The position numbers and the translations under genes were made by a program. DNA of 64,000 bases from Hevea brasiliensis (lineage: Eukaryota > Streptophyta > Magnoliopsida > Malpighiales > Euphorbiaceae): NCBI RefSeq assembly GCF_030052815.1, contig NC_079502.1, positions 1,364,001-1,428,000 on the forward strand. Reading direction: 5' to 3'. The first letter of the stretch is position 1. Each line of letters begins with the position of its first letter. Shown in pieces: positions 11,111-23,207 of this stretch. The notes beneath the pieces were generated by a model that had not been told where the DNA came from, made no database searches, and worked only from the letters and a program-made list of their open reading frames with translations.

Positions 11111-14100
11111 GGGGTCACAGGGTTTTGTTGTAAATGTTCCTCGCCAGCTGTATCCGGTTGCTTCCAGCATGGCAGGCAGTCAGTTTAGTGGCCAACAGGG
11201 CCGAGGACAAGGGGGACGTGGATTTGGAGGCAGATCAGGAGGTAGAAGTCAGTATCAGGGTTCTGCCACTCAGGGTAGGGGTCAAGCTCGGGTTTTTACC
11301 CTAACCCACCAGGATGCTCAAGCTTCAAATGCAGTTGTGGCAAGTATTCTTCTGGTCTGTTCCTATGAGGCTCATGTTTTAATAGATCCGGGTGCTACGC
11401 ACTCATTTGTCTCCCCTGTGTTTGCCATGAGGTTGGGTAGAAACCCTACAACCTTAGAATGTCCTTTGTCGGTAGCTACCCCACTTAGTGACAACATAGA
11501 TGTAGATATGATTTTTCCGGGTAGCCCAGTAGTAGTGGATGGAAAGATCCTCCCAGCAGACTTGGTTCCTCTACCAGTGATGGATTTCGATGTAATCTTG
11601 GGGATGGATTGGTTGGCAACTCATTATGCCACTTTAGACTGCAGGAACAAAAAGGTGCATTTCCACATACCTGGTGTGGAAGAGTTTAGATTTGATGGTG
11701 ACAGGAGCGTGGCTCCATATAATTTGGTGTCAGCAATTAGTGCTAGAAAAATATTGAGGCGTGGATGCCAAGGGTATTTGGCATTGGTGAGAGATACATC
11801 TGTAGAAGGTGCCAACATGGAAAATGTTCATGTTGTCAGAGAATTCATGGATGTCTTCCCTGAAGAGCTTCCAGGGTTGCCACCGGAAAGGGGAATAGAG
11901 TTCTGCATTGATGTTGTTCCGGGTATAAACCCCATATCAATGCCACCTTACAGGATGGCCCCAGCAGAATTGAAAGAGTTAAAAGAGCAACTACAGGAGC
12001 TGTTGGACAAAGGTTTCATACTTCCGAGCACTTCACCTTGGGGTGCTCCTGTTCTATTTATGAGAAAGAAGGATGGGTCATTGAGGTTGTGCATTGACTA
12101 TAGACAGCTGAACAAGGTGACCGTGAAGAACAAGTATCCACTTTCTCGGATCGACGATCTGTTTGATCAGCTCCAAGGGGCTAGATTCTTTTCCAAGATA
12201 GACCTTCGATCAGGCTACCATCAGTTGAGAATCAGGAATGAGGACGTGTCCAAAACGACATTCAGGATAAGATATGGTCATTATGAGTTCTTGGTGATGT
12301 CTTTTGGACTCACTAATGCACCAGCAGCCTTCATGGACTTGATGAACAGGGTGTTCAAGCCATTTTTGGACCGTTTTGTCATCGTATTCATAGATGACAT
12401 TTTGGTATACTCTCGGACCGAGGAGGAACACGTGTGGCACTTGAGAATGGTGTTGCAGACTTTGAGGGAGCACCAGCTGTATGCCAAATTTTCAAAATGT
12501 GAATTCTGGCTAGAAAGCATCTCATTCTTGGGACACGTGGTTTCTAGTGAAGGCATTCAAGTGGATCCCAAGAAAATTGAAGTTGTAACTGATTGGCTTA
12601 GGCCTACAACAGTCACTGAGGTGCGAAGTTTTCTGGGCCTAGCTGGCTACTATAGGCGTTTTGTGCAGGACTTTTCCAGGATAGCAGCTCCCCTAACTAA
12701 GTTAACTCAGAAGAATGTTCCATTCATTTGGACAGATGACTGTGAGAAGAGTTTTCAGAAGCTTAAGGAGTGTCTAACCACTGCCCCTGTGTTGACACTA
12801 CCTATGAGTGGTGAAGGATACACCGTGTACTGTGACGCCTCCAGAGTTGCCCTAGGGTGTATTTTGATGCAGAATGGAAAAGTAGTGGCTTATGCTTCAA
12901 GGCAGCTGAAGAGGCATGAACAGAACTACCCCACCCATGATTTGGAAATGGCGGCTGTAGTCTTTGCACTAAAAATCTGGAGACACTACCTATATGGTGA
13001 AGTGTGCGAGATATAAACCGACCACAAGAGTTTGAAGTACATCTTCCAACAGAGGGACTTAAACTTGAGACAGAGGAGATGGATGGAGCTTCTGAAAGAC
13101 TATGATTGCACCATCCAGTACCACCCTGGGAAGGCCAATGTGGTAGCAGATGCTTTGAGCAGAAAATCTTCTGGCAGTTTGGCGCACATCTCAGCAGAGA
13201 AAAGACCATTGATTCAGGAAGTACATGAGTTGATGGATCAAGGTTTAATCCTAGATCTTTCAGATGAGGGGGTATTATTGGCTCATTTTTCAGTGAGGCC
13301 AGACTTGCGGGACAGAGTTAGAGTTTCCCAGCACAGAGACCAACAATTGATGAAGATCATAGAAAGAGTACAGCAAGGTGAAGGTAGTGAGTTCGGGTTT
13401 GCCAATGATGGCGCCCTTATGCAAGGTTCTAGGATATGTGTGCCCGATGTGGACAATCTCATAAATGAAATCATGCAAGAGGCACACTATACACTGTACA
13501 ATGTCCACTCAGGCTCCACCAAGATGTACCATGATGTGAAAGATAGTTATTGGTGGAATGGCATGAAGAGAGACATAGCAGACTTCGTGTCCAGGTGCTT
13601 GACTTGTCAGAAGGTGAAGTTTGAACACCAGAGACCGTTAGGGAATCTGCAAGAGCTCCCTATCCCAGAATGGAAGTGGGAAATAATCACTATGGATTTT
13701 GTGACTGGGTTGCCTCGTACCACGCGAGGATATGATTCGATATGGGTAATTGTAGACCGTCTAACCAAATCAGCTCACTTCTTGCCTGTGAAGAGTACAT
13801 ATTCTGTGGCACGGTACGTCCGACTCTACATTCGAGAAATAGTCAGATTGCATGGAGTTCCGGCTTCCATAATATCTGACAGAGGGCCCCAGTTCACTTC
13901 TCAGTTTTGGAGGAAGTTGCAGGAGGCACTTGGCACACAGTTGAACTTTAGTACGGCTTTCCACCCTCAGACAGACGGACAGTCCGAAAGGACAATACAA
14001 ACACTGGAAGACATGCTTCGCATGAGTGTTTTGGATTTTGGAGGTCAATGGGATGATCAGCTAGCTTTGGTGGAGTTTGCCTACAACAACAGTTACAATT

Positions 14101-14729
14101 CCAGCATAGGGATGGCACCCTATGAGGCACTATATGGAAGAAAGTGTAGGTCTCCTTTGTATTGGATGGAAATGGGAGAAGCGAAGGTGCATGATGTAGA
14201 CCTAGTGCAGTACACTTCAGAAATAGTTCCTTTAATCAGGGAATGATTGAAAACTTTTTCAAGAGGCGTAAGAGTTATGCACCCAGCACGGAGGGATGTG
14301 GAGTTTGCGAGGCGACTATGTATTCTGAAGGTTTCTCCGATGAAGGGAGTCATGAGATTTGGAAAGAAGGGCAAGTTGGCACCTCGGTATATCGGACCTT
14401 TTGAGGTTACGGATAGAGTTGGAGCAGTTGCCTACCGGTTAGAGCTACCACCCAACCTTTCTCACGTTCATCCTGTATTTCACATCTCCATGCTCAGGAA
14501 ATACATTCCAGATCCTTCTCATGTACTACAGCCAGATGTAATAGAGCTAAAAGAGAATTTGACATTTGAGGAGCAACCTATAGCCATAGTGGACTATCAA
14601 GTGAGACAGCTAAGATCAAAACAGATCTCTATGGTTAAGGTTTTGTGGAGGAACCAGTCAGTGGAAGAGTGCACTTGGGAGTTAGAACGGGACATGCGTA
14701 GCAATTACCCTTATCTGTTCAATGTATAA
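11110..14729 (+). pseudogene. gypsy pol: protease, RT, RNase H, integrase, chromodomain; broken
   Basis: In order: an aspartic protease with [12 protein letters not shown] (about 11380-11410); a reverse transcriptase (about 11950-12600) with [10 protein letters not shown] as its catalytic box; an RNase H beginning YTVYCDAS (about 12815); an integrase with a zinc-binding part (about 13480-13620) and catalytic core (about 13690-14140) containing [10 protein letters not shown]; and a chromodomain-like tail (about 14530-14729) ending NYPYLFNV. Lesions are TAA at 13014-13016 in RNase H, TGA at 14244-14246, and a frameshift between about 14250 and 14330. The breaks are few, which fits a fairly recent insertion. 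The protease DPGA form is seen in other plant gypsy elements and may be functional. Confidence 0.92.
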
Positions 14730-14780
14730 TCATGTGCTTTATTCTGCCTTGTGTAAAATTCGAGGACGAATTTTCTGTAA

Positions 14781-14791
14781 GGGGGGAAGAA
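14781..14791 (+). other. polypurine tract of the gypsy element
   Basis: GGGGGGAAGAA directly precedes the TG of the 3' LTR. It is the expected primer for plus-strand cDNA synthesis. Confidence 0.85.
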
Positions 14792-17401
14792 TGTAACACC
14801 CCAAGATTTTTAAATTTTATTATTTTATGAGCATTATTGGTATTTTAATTTTATTTAAATTTTAGAAAATTTTTTTAGATATTTCGGATTTCGAAAATCG
14901 GGTTCGATTTTTCGAAAAAATAAACTTTGATGATTTTTAAAAATTAATTTAAAGACCACGTGGCAAAACTAAAAATATATTTGGAATCTACGAATTTTTC
15001 TGAGTTTTCTGGAATTTTTTTCGGAATTTTTGGACCTCGTTTTCGATCCCGAGGCAGAGTAAATATTCAAAATTTTATATCCTGAATCGGACCGGCCGAA
15101 TCGAACCGGCCTTTTCTTTTTCTTCATTCTTCCTCCCGCGCGCGTCCGACCTCCTTCCCTTCTCTCTCTCTTTTCTCTCTCCTCCCTCCTCCCCTTGCGG
15201 CGCCGCCACCGCCTCGCCTCCCACGGCCGACTCGTGCAGCCCCAGCCACCGGCCACGCCCAAACGGCTGGAAAACGCGAGCGAACGTCCCTCCCTCGCGC
15301 GCATGACCGTTCGTCTTCCCGACCAAAATCCGGCCGATCCGGCCACCAATCGGACTGGGTCTTGTGTCTAAACTCATCTACTCGTCGAGAGCTTTCCATA
15401 GACACCAAGAACACCGAAATCCATCGAGCGGTTTGTCCAATTTTTGCCCGGGAAGTTTTAGCCCATTTTGACTTTCGGGCTAGATTTCTCGCAAACCGTG
15501 AATCCCACGAGAAAACCGAGAGTACCAGAGCGCTCCACTCGTCGAGAGCTTCGCGGCGACATAAATTTTGAATTTTTCCGACACCGTTTTTCAGTGGGTC
15601 CCATGGAACTTCGCAGTGTTTTTCCGAGCATTAATTGAGCTTAGAAAATTTCATAAAATTTATGTTCTAACCCCTGTGTTGTGGGCTTCGTGTAGGTATC
15701 TTCAATTCACGGAAATTCGACAGTTGTCCGGGTCTGTGAATCTCTGGGCAGACAGATCGGCTACCGGAAAATTCTCCGAATTGGAACGAGGTTTTGGCTA
15801 CCCCACCATTGTCAGACGTCCCGAGCGCGTCCTCGAAGTCGAAATCGGCATAGGTAAACCTGAACCTTGCTTTTTCGTAATTTTCTAGTGCTTAAATAGG
15901 ATTAAAAATCCATAAAATATTCATGGTAGCTCAGAAAATTATGATTCTTTTTGCAATAGCCTAGTAATATTGCTAAGGACTGCGGGGCAAAGTTTTAGAA
16001 TTTTTAGAGCTTATTTGGGCAGTTTTTGCAAAAATGATCAATTATAAGGACTAAATTGAAATTTTACATATTGTGATGGATGACTGATTTGATGGGCCCA
16101 GGAGGGGCTGTGTGATGTGCTTGAGTTGTGGATATATGGATTGTGAATATAGAAGTGTGTTTTGAGCCATTTTACAGGTTGGGTAGGTCCTAGGTATAGG
16201 GGAGACTCTGCCGGATTTTCGGCACGACTTAGGACGTATTTGGTCTTTTCATGATTTGTATTGAGTCAATTGTATTAAATAATTGTAATGTAATTGTCAG
16301 GTGAGCCGGGATAGCCTTCTTCCTCCGCCCAGCCGCCACAGTGACCGTTGTCATGTCTGTGAGTAAAATATTAATTTTAATTGTAATTTCACTATTATTA
16401 TATGTTCAAGCATGCCCATGCATCACTTATATGCATATATCTATGTAGATAAACTTTAGGCACGATTTATGTTGCATTCATAACTGTGAAAGTGCCATGT
16501 ATGTTGCTGTGGTAATTTGGAGCAGTGTGCGTGCGTTGGCGTGCGTGTGATGTGGTGTGGACTATGGATAGGACGGGTAGTCACGGCTTGAGATCTTCGC
16601 TGGGACCCGATCCTTCGGGGGGTAGTCACGGCTTGAGTTCTTCGCTGGGACCCCCGATTTGGTTTATTAAGCGAAAGTCCGGCTTGAGTTCTTCGCTGGC
16701 ACCAGGTTGGATTTAAGAGAGCTGTATAAGGGATCAGCTCCCATATATTATGATTGATATCACTGGGTGTGTGAGTGCTCCAAATTACCTTTCTGATGTT
16801 ATGATGTGAAAATGTTATTGATGTTGCATTTCACTCTACAGAGTGCACTAGTTCTAGATAGTTATAGAGATTATGGTTAAAATTGATATTTTACTCGAAC
16901 GCTCACTCCTGTTCAATATTTTTTTTCAGGCCACAGGAGGATATTTTTGAGATTAACCTGCTTTCTTCCTCGCAGGTCGATTATTAACGTTTGCATAAAC
17001 TTGTTAAATCTTAGAATTTCTGCATGTGTTAGAAATGTTTATTTGATATGGGTCTGTAAACTAAATTATTATTTTGGACCTGTAAACTTAATATTCTATG
17101 CATGTTTGATGGATTTGATGAGGGAGCTAAGCTCCCATTTATTTTTATGCTAATGAGTATGTGGAGGGTGAGTTGAGCTCCCCAATTGAGTATTTATTGT
17201 GTTTACAGGTCGGATGAGTCAAAAACTCCCCGTTGAAAGGTCCATTTTATGGTCGGACTCTGTCCGGTTGATTTCTTGAAATTGGGCTCAAATGGGCCTT
17301 AGAGTTGGGTTAAGTGAATAGTTAGGCTTACTACGGGCCTCGGAGGCTTTAGGCTGGCCCAGGTCCTAGTGCCGGTCCGGCCTATAGGTTGGGTCGTGAC
17401 A
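14792..17401 (+). repeat. 3' LTR of the gypsy element
   Basis: 2610 bp, from TGTAACACCCC to GTGACA, followed by the CATTT duplication at 17402-17406. It carries the same internal 33-bp repeat as the 5' LTR (first copies near 16576 and 16621). Differences from the 5' LTR include one shorter copy of the accggtcgaatcgg run near 15090. Confidence 0.93.
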
Positions 17402-17419
17402 CATTTTAAATAAAGATAA

Positions 17420-17466
<47 letters not shown>

Positions 17467-17588
17467 ATTAATTTCTAATTAAAATTTCTTTTTTATTTTA
17501 TTTAATTTAAATAAATTTTCACTTATTATAATAATAATTTTTTAATTAATTTATAGTATAATTAATTAAAATATCTTATTTAATTCTT

Positions 17589-17653
<65 letters not shown>

Positions 17654-19150
17654 AATAATAATTTTCATGATTACTTCGCTTATAGTATGATAAAATTACT
17701 TTATTAAAAAATAATTTAAATTTTATAAAATTTTTATATTTTATCTCACAATTCATATAAATTGATATTTATTTTTTGTGGATCCAAGAAAATATATTAA
17801 ATTGATGAGAAAATAATATTATTTCAAAAATATATAAATATAATTTTTTAATCAATATAATAAAAATATATTAAATTATTTATAATGAATTGAATTATAG
17901 CATTATTATTAATTAAAAATAATATTTTATTATATTATTTTTAAAAATTCTATATGTTTAAATTTTTATAAAGTGTAACTTTGTTTTTATTAATCTGATA
18001 TATTTTGTTATAAAATAATTCTTTCCCAAAAATAGATATTGCTTTACATAAATTTATAATATAAAATACATACATTTCAAAAAAATTAAAATTTTAAAAT
18101 AACATCATTTTTCATTAATCTAACAAATATTAAAAAATGCATGCCATTTTTAAAAAACATATCTCATAATTTTGATATTATAACTTTAATTTTTCAATTA
18201 TCTTTACTTATAGTTAAATTTTCGATATACTCATATTTGTCATCTATCTTTGAAATTCTACTATTGTACCAAAATATAATTAGGAGATAATTTTTATATA
18301 AAAATATAGCTATTTACTAAAAGTTGGAAATAATTTTATTGAAAAACTAATAATAATAAAATAGAGATAATCAAAATATTAGTTCGAAGCGAGATGGCAC
18401 TATCTTTAAAATAATTATAGCAAGCTATATAAATAGAAAATTTTACTTATTAATTTATTATTTTTATAAATAATTTATTTGTGTTAATATATTTAACAAT
18501 CTTATTTTTAAAATTTTTCTCTATATCATTAAAAATATAAAATTATGTAAAATTTTATATATAAAATAAAAATTAATAATATTAATACTTATTGATATGA
18601 GTGTGTACAATAAATTTTATCAAACTAAATTAAAAAAATAAATTGAAAATAATTAAAAATAAAAAAAATTAACATTATATGAAATTATACCAAATTAAAT
18701 TTATTTTACTATTATATATATAAACTCTTAAAGAGTATGACAAAAAGTTTAAATTTTTCACGCTAATTATATATGTTTTATAAAAATTATAAAATACTAA
18801 AAGTTGATTAAATTTAATAAATTCAATACTTCCTTATTGAAAAAATTTAATACAAAAATATATGAACTAACAAATAATAAATACATAAATTTATATATTT
18901 ATAGAATACTGATAATTATAAAATTATATTATAATGATAATAAATTTTTCATAATGAATTTTAACTTTATAATTTTTTATTTTTATTGATATATTTTTAT
19001 TTTAATTAACTTAAATGAAAAATAAAAAATTATTATATTATATTATATTATATTTTATAAAAATTGTTAAAAATATATATAAAATATTAAATAACGAATT
19101 TATATAATGTACATTTGAAAAAGAAAAGCTAGTAATATCTAAATTTATGA
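17402..19150. other. AT-rich intergenic DNA with microsatellites
   Basis: An (ATT)n run lies at about 17421-17465 and a (TA)n run at about 17591-17649. The rest is extremely AT-rich, with stops in all frames and no recognisable gene. It separates the gypsy element from the orphan TIR exon. Confidence 0.8.
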
Positions 19151-19159
19151 AAAAAAAGA

Positions 19160-19620
19160 AATTATTCTGACCTGTCTTTTAAATCCCATCCAGCGAGATT
19201 GGCCACCCCTTTTAATGCACTCTCCATTGTTGAACCTTCTCAATGTTCTCATTGAGAAGGTACTCAGCAAAGGGTTGTCCAAATTTTCCATTCTGTTTTC
19301 GCACCTCAAATGGAGTTACATCATAGAAAATAGGCAAAACAGTCTGTCTCCCACCTTTCTTGCATTCAAATATTTTTACAAGTTCATCCAAGCACCAAGT
19401 GGAAGAAGCATAATTTTTTGAAAAAATTATGACTAAAATTCTAGAGCATTCGATTGCTTTAGGAAGTTCTTGGGGAACAGGCTGCCCTTTTGGAAGCTTT
19501 TTGTCATCCTTGAAGGTAATGATTCCTTTTCGACATAACTCTTTATACAAATGGCTTGTAAAATTATTTCGAGAGTCTTCGCCTCTGAAACTAAGAAAGA
19601 CATCATATTCCCATTGCAAA
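19160..19620 (-). pseudogene. orphan TIR-domain exon of a TNL gene
   Basis: The minus strand encodes a TIR domain (QWEYDVFLSFRGEDSRNNF ... STWCLDELVKIFECKK ... VRKQNGKFGQPF). The catalytic glutamate of CLDEL is kept. The frame breaks after WRVH at about 19212. The expected end (VANLAGWDLKDR) continues in another frame, consistent with a 1-bp deletion, and a donor-like gtcag follows near 19170. No NB-ARC or LRR lies downstream. No ATG start is seen: the coding sequence runs upstream into the (GAA)n tract, read as poly-serine. It could be a TIR-only gene fragment, but a decayed TNL is more likely. Confidence 0.85.
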
Positions 19621-19621
19621 C

Positions 19622-19681
19622 GAGAAGAAGAAGAAGAAGAAGAAGAAGAAGAAGAAGAAGAAGAAGAAGAAGAAGAAGAAA
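19622..19681. repeat. (GAA)n microsatellite
   Basis: About 20 GAA units sit immediately upstream of the orphan TIR (minus strand TTC/TCT). In the TIR frame it reads as serine codons and occupies the place where the start codon should be. Confidence 0.95.
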
Positions 19682-19689
19682 AATAAAGA

Positions 19690-20199
19690 AAAATTCAATT
19701 TTATGTGTGCTGGGAAATAATTTTCCAAAACAGGTAAACTGGTCCACACGGTGGCAGAGTCAACTAATTTACCGATAATTTTTAATCATTATTTGTAATT
19801 ATTATTATTATTATTATTATTGTTTGAACTGATACCGAAACCAAAGCAGTTCTAATTTCTTAATTTATTGCCACTATTTCTGCAAACGAAAGTGAAAATT
19901 AGCCAGCCACATCGTAAGCAGAAACACGAAAATACAAGAAGAAGCATCGATAAAAAAAACAAAAAAAAAAATACAACAGTTTCCTTTCTTGCCAAAGCAA
20001 ACAAGAAATTAATCATTAGACAAATTTTGCTCAAGAAAACTAGAATCTCAAAACAGAACAAGTAAAGCTGATCATAAAATTGCCATCAACTTTAAAAAAA
20101 AAAAAAAAAGAACTAAATTTATAGCAGAAGCACAGAAATTAGAAGACGAAGACCAGAAATGAAGAGTGTCATTATTTTGGGAAAATGAGAGAAAAAGTC

Positions 20200-20236
<37 letters not shown>

Positions 20237-21380
20237 ATATATATGAAGCAAGGATAAGAAAAAGATATTTTAATAAAAAGAATGGTTAATTATTTAGTTA
20301 AAAAAAAAAAAAAAGGAAATAAACGGAAAGAAAGAGAAGAGATTCTTGGGACGTACTCTTTCCGGCGAGGTGGTGAGAAATGGCTGCTTTGTCACACTCG
20401 CTTCTTCTCACTGTCTTATCCTCCCATCGCTTTTATGCTGTTAGCTCGCTTTTCGCCTTGAAGACGACTTTTACTTCAACAGCAGTGATGTACGTTAAGG
20501 CATTTATTGATATTGCCTCGCCCAAAGAAGCTAATTAACCTGCACTATAATTTTTATTTTTTATTTTAAAGAAAATTGTTTTTGGTACAATTAGCTTAGC
20601 TCCAATGAAGATTGGAACTTTATACCTGACAAAGAGGAGTCCAGTCCTATGATAAGCCTAATTCTTAATAAAATGAAATGGGAGAATCAAATCTTAGAAT
20701 TATCACAAAAATCTTTTCTTGAACTATCGTTTCTATTTATATTGCAATTAATTAAATTTTATTATTATTATTTACTTTTATTATTTAAAGAATTCTTATA
20801 AGAAGTGTTCAGTTCTACTGTTAAACTTAATGAAGAGTTAATAGACAATCAATAAACATTTTTATGTATTTTTGGTTTCTCATTTCATTGATAAAATTTA
20901 TTTATAAATAAAATTTTATGTTTAGTTACTAAATATTAAAATTCATTTTAATTAAATATAAGTCAAATTTTCATCCATTCTAATTTAATATCCATTAATT
21001 AGATGTAAGTAATTAACCAAATATAATAAATATAAATTTATAATTAAATTATATAAAAAATTTTTTCCAAATTAAAATTTTATAAGAATTTAATTTAATT
21101 GATTTTTTTTAAATTTTTTATGTTTGAAAATCTTATAGATAAATGTTTTTAATTTTTTTTTAATTTAAAAAATTTCATTTAAAAAATATAATTTGGTGAG
21201 AATGGAATTGAATTTTTTTTTTTTATTTTCAAATAACTTTTTTCATAGAAAGCCATAAGAATTAATTTTATCAAACAATCTCTTAAAGAATTAAAAAGGA
21301 AAAAAAATAAGGAATTAAAAAAAAAAAAAGTCTAGGAGGGTGATGAATAGAAATGTGAAGAAAGACAGAGATACAGTGTG
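19690..21380. other. intergenic DNA, no gene seen
   Basis: It contains an (ATT)n run near 19797-19820, a (GA)n run at about 20205-20232 and several poly-A/T runs. The stretch around 21290-21345 (attaaaaaggaaaaaaaataagg ... gtctaggagggtgatg) resembles 30250-30325, the 3' flank of the intact TNL, so part of it is duplicated cluster DNA. Confidence 0.6.
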
Positions 21381-22289
21381 TGTGAGGGACTTTTTTTTTT
21401 TTTCTGTTGGAAAAATATAAATACTTCATTAAGAATAAAATATTATATGGGTTAAGCCCAGTTCAGAGACTGAAACAAGCCTGAACCAGCAGGCAATAAA
21501 CTAGTGAAGCCCAAGCTCCCATGCAGTTCCAGCTCATAACTGATAAACCAAAAGGCCTAATTAACACCCATGTCCATACCGATTCTCCAGCGTTAGCTAT
21601 GGCAGAAGACAACCAAATAGCAGAACATGCAATCCCTAACATTACTTCATTGGACTAACTCTGGGGATCCCTAAACATGAGTAGTGCAGCAGGTCCATGT
21701 AAGACTAACATCGTAGCAGGAAACATAGGACCTCAAAAACCAAACCTAGATAACAGTGAGCCGAGTATTGAGCCTCAGATATCTAACGTACGCATGGAGT
21801 CATAAGGTGCCAGGGAACCAAAAAGAGGGGGCGAAACAGAGCACTTTAGCTTCTTCTAGACTTTCCACCAACCAAAGAAAATCAGACCCTCCCTAAACTC
21901 AGCACCAAGAACCGAAAATCATATAGGAAACCTAGCACCAGCAATAGCACAGAAACCACAACCCAGCAGACCAACCCGCAACTCAAGAGTGATTGGCGTG
22001 TAAAGTAAAACGCTAGGAAGAAACAAACATAAGCAGAGATCAAAATAACAAATCCCTCTCATAGAAGCTTAGATCTGCAACCAACTAAACAACCAAAACT
22101 CTATTTATATCCCACCCGTAGGTGGAATGAAGACACACTACCGGACAGCAGGAGGAGGAGGCCACCCCTGCCCGGATAGGGCAAAGGAAGCCACTAACTC
22201 GGCAAGGGAAAGCTCCCAAGAAACAAAAAAGACAGGAAATTTCTCTCTCTAACTTGTCAGAGGAATATAGGGCTTCATGTGAGGGACTT
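21381..22289 (-). mobile_element. polyA retroposon, LINE-derived or non-autonomous, with 12-bp target duplication
   Basis: The flanks carry the perfect 12-bp direct repeat TGTGAGGGACTT (21381-21392 and 22278-22289). On the minus strand the insert ends in a poly(A) run of about 12 (plus-strand T run after 21392), preceded by ttaatgaagtatttatattt. Its 5' end near 22250 is rich in agagag. A TATAAATAG-like box occurs near 22105. There is no long open frame in the 885-bp body. Target duplication plus poly(A) indicates target-primed reverse transcription by a LINE machinery. I cannot tell whether it is a truncated LINE or a non-autonomous family. Confidence 0.75.
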
Positions 22290-22867
22290 GACAGTGGAGT
22301 GTGGACAAACTCCTATTGTGATATACATTAGCCCACAAATATTTTCAAAAACCAAAACTAGTGTTGATCAACCAGTCAAGTTCTTTTTACTACCTTTAAA
22401 ATATTATTTCAATGAATTGTTTTTCTTAAATTTAATTTATTATAAATTAAAAATATAAATATTTGAGATTTATCTATAAATTTTTTATATATTAAGTTTA
22501 TAATAAATAAGTCAATACAAAAATTTCCCTTTTCTAACTTATATTTCTAATAAGTATTAACCATACAAATACTTTTTCAAATAAGTAAGATTCAACCAAC
22601 ATTTAATATTTTTTTAAAGATTCTACCAATGATTTAATATTTTTTTATATTTAATTATAAAAATTATGGTTGTGCATGATTTTTGAGTTTCAAACCAAGA
22701 ACAAAATCAAACTATATCAAAATTGAAAAAGAATCATTATCATAAAATTAAATTACTGTAGGATTAAACTGAAACCTATGTTTATTGTTTTTAATCGATT
22801 TTTATTTTTTAGCAAAAATTAAACCAGAACTTTATCGTAATCGAACCAGGACTGTGCCTAAAAACTG

Positions 22868-22918
<51 letters not shown>

Positions 22919-23153
22919 TATATGCTATAATTTTAATAAAATTAAATATATTTTTATGTAATTAAGATTGTATATATATATATATATAACTTAATTTATC
23001 TTTAATTATAAGTACATAAAATTTAATATTATTTCTTATTTTTCCTAACTTTTAAAAATAATTTAGTCTCAAATACATTAAATCATCTTATAATACTTAA
23101 TTACATGATTAAATCACCTATAAGTTATATAATATACTTTTTAACCTTTAGTG

Positions 23154-23207
<54 letters not shown>

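Larger units (their letters stand above)
7129..17401 (+). mobile_element. Ty3/gypsy chromovirus-type LTR retrotransposon (Tekay/Del-like), full length but broken
   Basis: A complete 10,273-bp element: two long LTRs (7129-9760 and 14792-17401), a tRNA-Met type primer binding site, gag, a pol of protease, reverse transcriptase, RNase H and integrase, a C-terminal chromodomain-like tail, and a polypurine tract. It is flanked by a perfect 5-bp duplication CATTT (7124-7128 and 17402-17406). The order RT-RH-IN with a chromodomain-like end places it among chromoviruses; Tekay/Del fits the long LTRs. Both coding regions carry stops and frameshifts, so it is non-autonomous. It inserted 0.5 kb upstream of TNL1. 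Confidence 0.95.

Noticed and set aside
11624..14374. Several antisense frames opposite gypsy pol
   Set aside because: They are shadows of the coding strand without domains or start context.
19433..19778. Poly-Leu and poly-Arg frames across the (GAA)n tract
   Set aside because: They are products of a trinucleotide repeat in alternative frames.
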